A stretch of 39,302 bases of DNA from Leptotrichia sp. oral taxon 215 str. W9775 (lineage in GTDB: Bacteria; Fusobacteriota; Fusobacteriia; Fusobacteriales; Leptotrichiaceae). The notes under the pieces are model-generated. The model saw only the letters and a program-made list of their open reading frames with translations. It ran no database searches and was not told the DNA's origin. Within the stretch, counting starts at the first letter, position 1. Each line of letters begins with the position of its first letter. The position numbers and the translations under genes are program-made. The stretch lies in the NCBI RefSeq assembly GCF_000469505.1, contig NZ_KI272823.1, positions 1 through 39,302 on the forward strand. Reading direction: 5' to 3'. Of this stretch, positions 35,090 through 39,302 are shown piece by piece.

Positions 35090-35353
35090 GGGGTTGTCTC
35101 AAAATAATAAAAATTAAATATAATATATAAAAAAACTATATTTTTTTCATTTGCTAAAATTTTACTTATATAAAACAGTCATTCATTAAGGAAAAGTCAA
35201 AAACTTGCCTAAAGGCTCAGACAGATGACTTTTCCTAAATTCATTTTCTGTTTTACATTGTAAAATTTTAAATAATCCAAAAATATAGTTTTTCGCATTA
35301 TTTTTTTGAGATGTTCTCTTTTAGATTAGGCTTCAATTTTTTTGAGATACCCC
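35090..35353. mobile_element. 264-bp full-length palindrome, MITE-like
   Basis: The stretch between the convergent glpK and bioY genes has no reading frame of note but folds back on itself. The outer ends read GGGGTTGTCTCAAAA at 35090-35104 and TTTTGAGATACCCC at 35340-35353. Nested perfect pairs follow: 35131-35145 with 35279-35293 (15 bp), 35155-35165 with 35260-35270 (11 bp), 35171-35178 with 35248-35255 (8 bp) and 35190-35199 with 35226-35235 (10 bp). The right arm has a second TTTTTGAGAT box at 35303-35312. No clear target duplication is seen. It resembles a miniature inverted-repeat transposable element; it could also terminate both genes. Confidence 0.6.
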
Positions 35354-35373
35354 ATTTTATCTATTTTCTAGTA

Positions 35374-35946
35374 TTATTTTTTAAAAAACTTCCAAGCTGT
35401 AGGTAATAATGCTGAAAGAATCATCATTTTAATAACATCACCGGCAATAAAAGGATATAGACCTATTGCAAATACATTTTTATTTGGAAGAAATACACTA
35501 AGTTGTAAAAGTCCAAAGAAATATAGCACTGCATGAGCCACTATCAGCAAAGAAATTAACTTAACTGGAGATTTTGTCCATCCTTTGTCTGCAAAATATC
35601 CACAAACAAGTACTGCAAAGAAGAATCCTATTATATATCCTCCTGATGGAGTGAAGAATGTTAATCCTCCTGAGAATCCTGCAAAAACTGGAAGTCCTGC
35701 AGAACCTGCCGCAATATATGAAAGAACAGTGGCAGAACCTAGTTTTCTACCGTAAACAAGTCCAATAAACATTACTGCAAATGTCTGTCCAGTTATAGGT
35801 ACAGGCGTAAATGGTAATGTAATAGACAGTTGAGACATTAAAGCTAAAAATATAGTTCCGCTTAGTACAAGCAGAATATTTTTTAACAGTTCCTGATTTT
35901 TGTTTTCAGCTTTGATTAAATTGTTAATCAATAAATTCTGATTCAT
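35374..35946 (-). CDS. bioY: Biotin transporter BioY
   Basis: A 190-residue S component for biotin with about six membrane helices. It has the BioY marks LPFTPVPITGQTFAV and FTPSGGYIIGFF. The start is set by AGGAGG on the minus strand (35953-35958) and gives MNQNLL; a longer frame beginning at 36009 would span the promoter. BioY works with the ECF module or alone. It is convergent to glpK and not next to bio synthesis genes, so the organism probably takes up biotin. Confidence 0.94.
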   Translation of the reverse strand: MNQNLLINNLIKAENKNQELLKNILLVLSGTIFLALMSQLSITLPFTPVPITGQTFAVMFIGLVYGRKLGSATVLSYIAAGSAGLPVFAGFSGGLTFFTPSGGYIIGFFFAVLVCGYFADKGWTKSPVKLISLLIVAHAVLYFFGLLQLSVFLPNKNVFAIGLYPFIAGDVIKMMILSALLPTAWKFFKK

Positions 35947-35990
35947 TTTATACCTCCTGATTAATTTGTGTAAGCAATATTTACAGTATA

Positions 35991-36019
35991 AGTATAACCA
36001 AAAAAGCATTAAAAGTCAA
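35991..36019 (-). promoter_or_regulatory. Promoter of bioY
   Basis: On the minus strand, TTGACT (36014-36019), a 17-bp spacer and TATACT (35991-35996). This is a strong sigma-70 type match. Confidence 0.82.
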
Positions 36020-36099
36020 ATTTAAAAACAAGCGTTTTTTATTGGGAATAGTTGATAATAAAGGATAAATGGAAATTATTAAATAATTTAAAATAATAT

Positions 36100-36123
36100 A
36101 TATGTTTTCATATAAAAACATAT
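36100..36123. repeat. Nine-base inverted repeat in bioY/M23 intergenic region
   Basis: 36100-36108 and 36115-36123 are perfect complements around a six-base loop. It lies directly ahead of a possible -10 for the M23 peptidase gene (TATAAT at 36146-36151), so an operator is possible. Confidence 0.4.
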
Positions 36124-36164
36124 GGATTATTAATAAGAAATGTAGTATAATAAAATAAACTTAT

Positions 36165-36196
36165 AAAGGAGTTAGCTGTTTAGTTAAATTTGAATT
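36165..36196 (+). promoter_or_regulatory. Ribosome site set back from start by a hairpin
   Basis: AAAGGAG at 36165-36171 is 25 bases from the ATG. A six-pair hairpin (36172-36177 with 36182-36187, one G-U) fills most of the gap and would leave 9 unpaired bases. An in-frame TGA at 36191-36193 rules out an earlier start. Confidence 0.4.
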
Positions 36197-37099
36197 ATGG
36201 AAAAAAATGAAAATAAAAAAATAAAAATTTTTTCTAATTTGAAACAACAGAAAATTTTAGAATTACAGGAAAAAATAAACAAAGGGAAGTCTGTAAATGA
36301 AAAAAAAGAAAAAATAAACAGAAATCTTAAGGAATTAGTAATTCACACAAAAGAAAGTGAGAACAGAAAAAAAAGAAAAAGAAAAAGTATAAATTTTTTT
36401 TTATTTGCAATATTCACAGTAATGTCACTAGTCATAGTTTTCCTATCCTTCAAATACAAGGAATTTCAAGTATATCTCAGCAAAAATAAGGACATCATAA
36501 ATTCAGGTAAAAAATATGAGGAAGAACAGAAAAGAAAAGCGGCTGAAGTAAAAGACCTTAAAAATCTTACTCTGGCAAATATTAATGATTTACCTGATGA
36601 TAAGAAAAAACTTATGCTGAGTATAATTCCAAGTGGAAGTCCTTTGAAAAGGGAACTTTATGTGACAAGTCCTTTTGGAGTAAGGGTACATCCCATAAGT
36701 GGTGCAAAAAAAGAACATCATGGAATAGATCTGAGGGTAAATATTGGTGATGGTGTATTTTCCCCTGCAATAGGAAGGGTAAGTTTTGCAGGAGTAAGAG
36801 GTGGTTATGGGAATACAGTTATTGTTGACCATATGTATGGTTTTCAGACACTTTATGGACATTTAAGCAAATTACATGTTCAGGCTGGAGAGATTGTAGG
36901 AAAAGGAAAGCTTCTGGCAGAAGGGGGAAATTCAGGAAGTTCAACGGGACCGCATCTCCATTATGAAATAAGATATAATGGTACGCCGATAGATCCAAAA
37001 AATTTTATTGACTGGAATGAGAAACAATTTAATATATTATTTGAAAAAGAAAGGAGTGTTCAATGGGAATATTTTCTAACAGTAATGGGAAAGAATTAA
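36197..37099 (+). CDS. M23-family (LytM) peptidoglycan peptidase
   Basis: A 300-residue protein. A charged, coiled N-terminal 60 residues is followed by one membrane helix (about 56-77), a linker and a C-terminal LytM domain. The domain has the zinc ligands His and Asp in KKEHHGIDLRV, then GHLSKL, and the closing HxH in GPHLHYEIRY. It should be a type II membrane protein with its domain in the periplasm, cutting peptidoglycan cross-links. The next gene, a bactofilin, overlaps it by 37 bp. M23 peptidase and bactofilin pairs set cell shape in several bacteria. Confidence 0.9.
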   Translation: MEKNENKKIKIFSNLKQQKILELQEKINKGKSVNEKKEKINRNLKELVIHTKESENRKKRKRKSINFFLFAIFTVMSLVIVFLSFKYKEFQVYLSKNKDIINSGKKYEEEQKRKAAEVKDLKNLTLANINDLPDDKKKLMLSIIPSGSPLKRELYVTSPFGVRVHPISGAKKEHHGIDLRVNIGDGVFSPAIGRVSFAGVRGGYGNTVIVDHMYGFQTLYGHLSKLHVQAGEIVGKGKLLAEGGNSGSSTGPHLHYEIRYNGTPIDPKNFIDWNEKQFNILFEKERSVQWEYFLTVMGKN

Positions 37100-37467
37100 A
37101 AACTGTATCATCAGCAGACAGTGTAAATGTAATTGCTCCTGAAACATACATAAAAGGAATTATTGAAGCTGCCTATATGATCCAGATTGAAGGAGTGCTG
37201 GAAGGCGACATAAAGGCACAGGATTTGGTTCATATTACTGAAACTGGAAAAATTTCTGGAAATATTGAAGCTAAAACAGTTTTTATTGATGGAGAGGTAT
37301 CCGGAGAAATAGTGGCTGATAAAGTTGAAATTGGAGAAAAAGGTAAAGTTTTTGCAAACATATTTTCTACTGTATTTGTAATACAGGAAGGTGGAATATT
37401 TGAAGGAAATAAGAAATTGAAGAAGGAAACAATGGAAATATCCTATAATGATAATTCGGAAGAATAG
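37063..37467 (+). CDS. Bactofilin
   Basis: A 134-residue cytoskeletal protein. The central 90 residues are a DUF583 beta-helix with short repeats (GIIEAAYMIQIEGVLEGDIKA, GKISGNIEAKTVFIDGEVSGEI). The short N- and C-terminal tails are disordered. It would polymerise on the membrane and place the upstream M23 peptidase. AAAGGAG lies inside the peptidase gene, 7 bases before the ATG. The 37-bp overlap is longer than usual and shows strict pairing. Confidence 0.92.
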   Translation: MGIFSNSNGKELKTVSSADSVNVIAPETYIKGIIEAAYMIQIEGVLEGDIKAQDLVHITETGKISGNIEAKTVFIDGEVSGEIVADKVEIGEKGKVFANIFSTVFVIQEGGIFEGNKKLKKETMEISYNDNSEE

Positions 37468-37512
37468 TTTAATGAAAATTTTTAAGGTGATTTTGAAAGG
37501 AAGCGAGAAATT

Positions 37513-39302
37513 ATGAAAAAAACAAGGAAGCAAAATATTTTATTGGTAACATTATTTCTGACACTGCTTAGCTGTGGAGGAGGCGGTGGAGGTGGTGGAG
37601 GATCAACATCAGCACCAACTCCAACAACGCCAGTGCCAACAACACCAACAGTAACAACGCCGACAACACCTTCAACACCTACGGTAGAATCGGCATTGGA
37701 TTTAAACGGACATATAAAATGGAATGACACTACTTTTTCATACAACAGTGCAAATCCGCATAATAAAACTTCGTCTGTCACACAGACAGGTTCAGGTGTA
37801 AGTATCGGTGTTCTTGATATGGGATTTGCAACAACAGACAGTGATTTACAGAATATAATAACATCGGAATTTGGATCAAGACTTGAAAAAGTAACAACTT
37901 ATGGTCTGGCTACAAATGATCAGCACCATGGAATAACAGTTGCACAGGTTGCAGGAAGCTCAACATCAGGAACAGCTAAAGGAGTTAAAATTATAGGTGT
38001 TGATATTACAAAATTAAAAGATGGAAAGAATTATCCGGATCCAAGTCTTTCGGCATACCAATATCTGTACAATACTAAAGGTGTAAGAATATTTAACCAG
38101 TCTTTTGGAGTTTCTACTGAAGTAACAGGTTTTAACAGAAGTTCAGCAAAATATCAGATAAATAATGGTAGTTCAACAGAAGATATACTAGGATTTTATC
38201 AGACAGCTGTAAATAATGGAGCACTATTTATATGGGCAGCAGGAAATGAAAGTTTCAAATCAAATCCTTCATTAGAGGGAGGACTTCCTTATTTATACAA
38301 TGAATTGGAAAAAGGATGGATTAACGTTGTCGGATTGGCAAAAGATAGCCCTATAAATCCTGGAAGTACTAACTGGGAAGATCTGCAAAGATTAAACGGG
38401 GCAGGAGTTGCTAAAAACTGGTCAGTATCAGTGGTTTCAGGAATAACAGTACAGTCAAAGGTTAATGGTCTGAGAGGAACTTACACTATGAACGGTTCTT
38501 CATTTGCGGCACCGATAGTAGCAGGAACAGCGGCACTTATAAAGGAAAAATATCCTTGGATGACAGGAGATCTTATAAGACAGACAATTTTATCTACAGC
38601 AACAGATATAGGTAAAAAAGGTGTAGATGAAGATTTTGGATGGGGACTTTTAAATATTGGAAAAGCATTAAACGGACCTGCATTATTTGATAAGAGACTT
38701 GCACTTGGAAATAATGTTGAAGCAAATGTACCATCGGGAACTTATACATTCTCAAATAATATTTCAGGAGATGCAGGATTTATAAAAAATGGAGCAGGGA
38801 CTTTGAAATTTACAGGAAACTTAACTTATACAGGAAATACAACAATAAATGATGGTAACCTTGTAATAAAAGGAGTTACTTACAACTCAAGTTCAACAAG
38901 AATAGTTAAAGGAAACCTTGTGGCGGCTGCAAATGTTAATATTCAAAATGATGTACAAAATGAAGGCGGAAACTTTGAAGTGGAAGGAAGCAACGTAACA
39001 GTAGGAGGAAACTATACTGCTTCTGAAAATGCTAAAACTACTTTAAATTCCAATGCAAGCGTGCATGTAAAAGGAAAAGTGGCATTAGGTGGTTCTACAA
39101 TCGAACTTAAGTCAGAAAAGGACGGAGTGGCTCAATATGTTACTGCTAAAGGAACAGAGGCAAAAATAACTTCTGACAATGAAATAGAAGGAAATGTTGC
39201 AAATGTTGAAACAGCAGAAATGCTTAAAGGAGATGTTGAAGCAACAGAAAATGGTATAAATGCAACTTTAAGCAGAAAAAATGTAGAAGAGTATGTATCA
39301 GA
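37513..39302 (+). CDS. Lipoprotein S8 serine protease autotransporter, NalP-like (5' part)
   Basis: An open frame of 596 codons that runs off the window. A lipoprotein signal ends at LLSC (Cys21), followed by nine glycines and a Thr/Pro linker to about residue 58. The subtilase domain has Asp102 in SIGVLDMGF, His139 in the HHG stretch, an AAGNES oxyanion block and Ser330 in NGSSFAAP. From about residue 420 a repeat (GAGTLKFTGNLTYTGNTTI) of the passenger-associated PATR type begins. The missing end should hold more passenger and a beta-barrel. A lipidated subtilase autotransporter resembles NalP of Neisseria, which frees other surface proteins. AAAGGA precedes the ATG. No homology search was possible. 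Confidence 0.88.
   Translation, partial: MKKTRKQNILLVTLFLTLLSCGGGGGGGGGSTSAPTPTTPVPTTPTVTTPTTPSTPTVESALDLNGHIKWNDTTFSYNSANPHNKTSSVTQTGSGVSIGVLDMGFATTDSDLQNIITSEFGSRLEKVTTYGLATNDQHHGITVAQVAGSSTSGTAKGVKIIGVDITKLKDGKNYPDPSLSAYQYLYNTKGVRIFNQSFGVSTEVTGFNRSSAKYQINNGSSTEDILGFYQTAVNNGALFIWAAGNESFKSNPSLEGGLPYLYNELEKGWINVVGLAKDSPINPGSTNWEDLQRLNGAGVAKNWSVSVVSGITVQSKVNGLRGTYTMNGSSFAAPIVAGTAALIKEKYPWMTGDLIRQTILSTATDIGKKGVDEDFGWGLLNIGKALNGPALFDKRLALGNNVEANVPSGTYTFSNNISGDAGFIKNGAGTLKFTGNLTYTGNTTINDGNLVIKGVTYNSSSTRIVKGNLVAAANVNIQNDVQNEGGNFEVEGSNVTVGGNYTASENAKTTLNSNASVHVKGKVALGGSTIELKSEKDGVAQYVTAKGTEAKITSDNEIEGNVANVETAEMLKGDVEATENGINATLSRKNVEEYVS

Noticed and set aside
35961..36000. BirA-type biotin operator upstream of bioY
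   Set aside because: TTGTGTAA and nearby TTACAGTATAA look partly symmetric, but the match to the usual BirA half-sites is too weak to call.
37482..37781. 99-codon frame on the minus strand with Pro and Val runs
   Set aside because: It arises from the complement of the Gly and Thr/Pro tracts of the autotransporter.
1..39302. CRISPR array, tRNA or rRNA genes
   Set aside because: No regularly spaced repeats and no tRNA or rRNA signatures were seen by reading both strands; this was not checked with a covariance search.

Overview
The window looks like chromosomal DNA from a low-GC, two-membrane anaerobe of the Fusobacteriota, most likely Leptotrichia or a close relative. I infer this from strong A/T codon bias, dense co-directional operons with AGGAGG-type ribosome sites, a lipoprotein autotransporter protease with a PATR-like repeat, a fermentative gene set (GapN, sialic acid and amino-sugar catabolism) and Firmicute-like Asp23/AmaP proteins. 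No rRNA, tRNA, CRISPR array, transposase or prophage gene was seen.

Layout: (1) 1-3490, an ECF vitamin/metabolite transporter: S component, EcfT and two ATPases, one with a degenerate ABC signature. (2) 3600-7225, an alpha/beta hydrolase, a GapN-type aldehyde dehydrogenase and a cysteine desulfurase. (3) 7330-14025, a tight run of a metallophosphoesterase, a large unrecognised protein with a ParB-like DGNHR motif, a Cof-type HAD phosphatase and DNA polymerase III alpha. (4) 14025-17780, an operon of a BCCP-like protein without the biotinyl lysine, biotin carboxylase, Asp23/Gls24, AmaP, NusB and a small membrane protein, closed by convergent terminators. (5) 17790-22170, a secreted MliC-type lysozyme inhibitor (minus strand), a ComM/YifB AAA protein, an HSL-type hydrolase, an Ogg-type DNA glycosylase and thioredoxin. 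(6) 22200-35065, a complete sialic acid uptake and degradation locus: SatABC-like transporter without its own ATPase, a small membrane protein, NanK, NanA, an RpiR regulator, NanE, YhcH, an M29 aminopeptidase, NagB, NagA and GlpK. (7) 35090-35353, a 264-bp imperfect full-length palindrome that resembles a MITE. (8) 35374-39302, BioY on the minus strand, then an M23 peptidase, a bactofilin and the 5' part of a NalP-like subtilase autotransporter that runs off the window.

How the genes fit together: region 6 takes in sialic acid and cleaves it to ManNAc and pyruvate (NanA). NanK and NanE then give GlcNAc-6-P, and NagA and NagB give fructose-6-P. RpiR/NanR probably senses a sugar-phosphate intermediate. 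BioY (biotin uptake) and biotin carboxylase point to biotin-dependent metabolism, which makes the lysine-less BCCP-like protein puzzling. The M23 peptidase and bactofilin form a known type of cell-shape pair. The most interesting items for follow-up are the lysine-less BCCP, the asymmetric ECF ATPase pair, the snap-back element at 35090-35353, the 589-residue protein of unknown function, and two genes whose Shine-Dalgarno and start codon are separated by a small hairpin.
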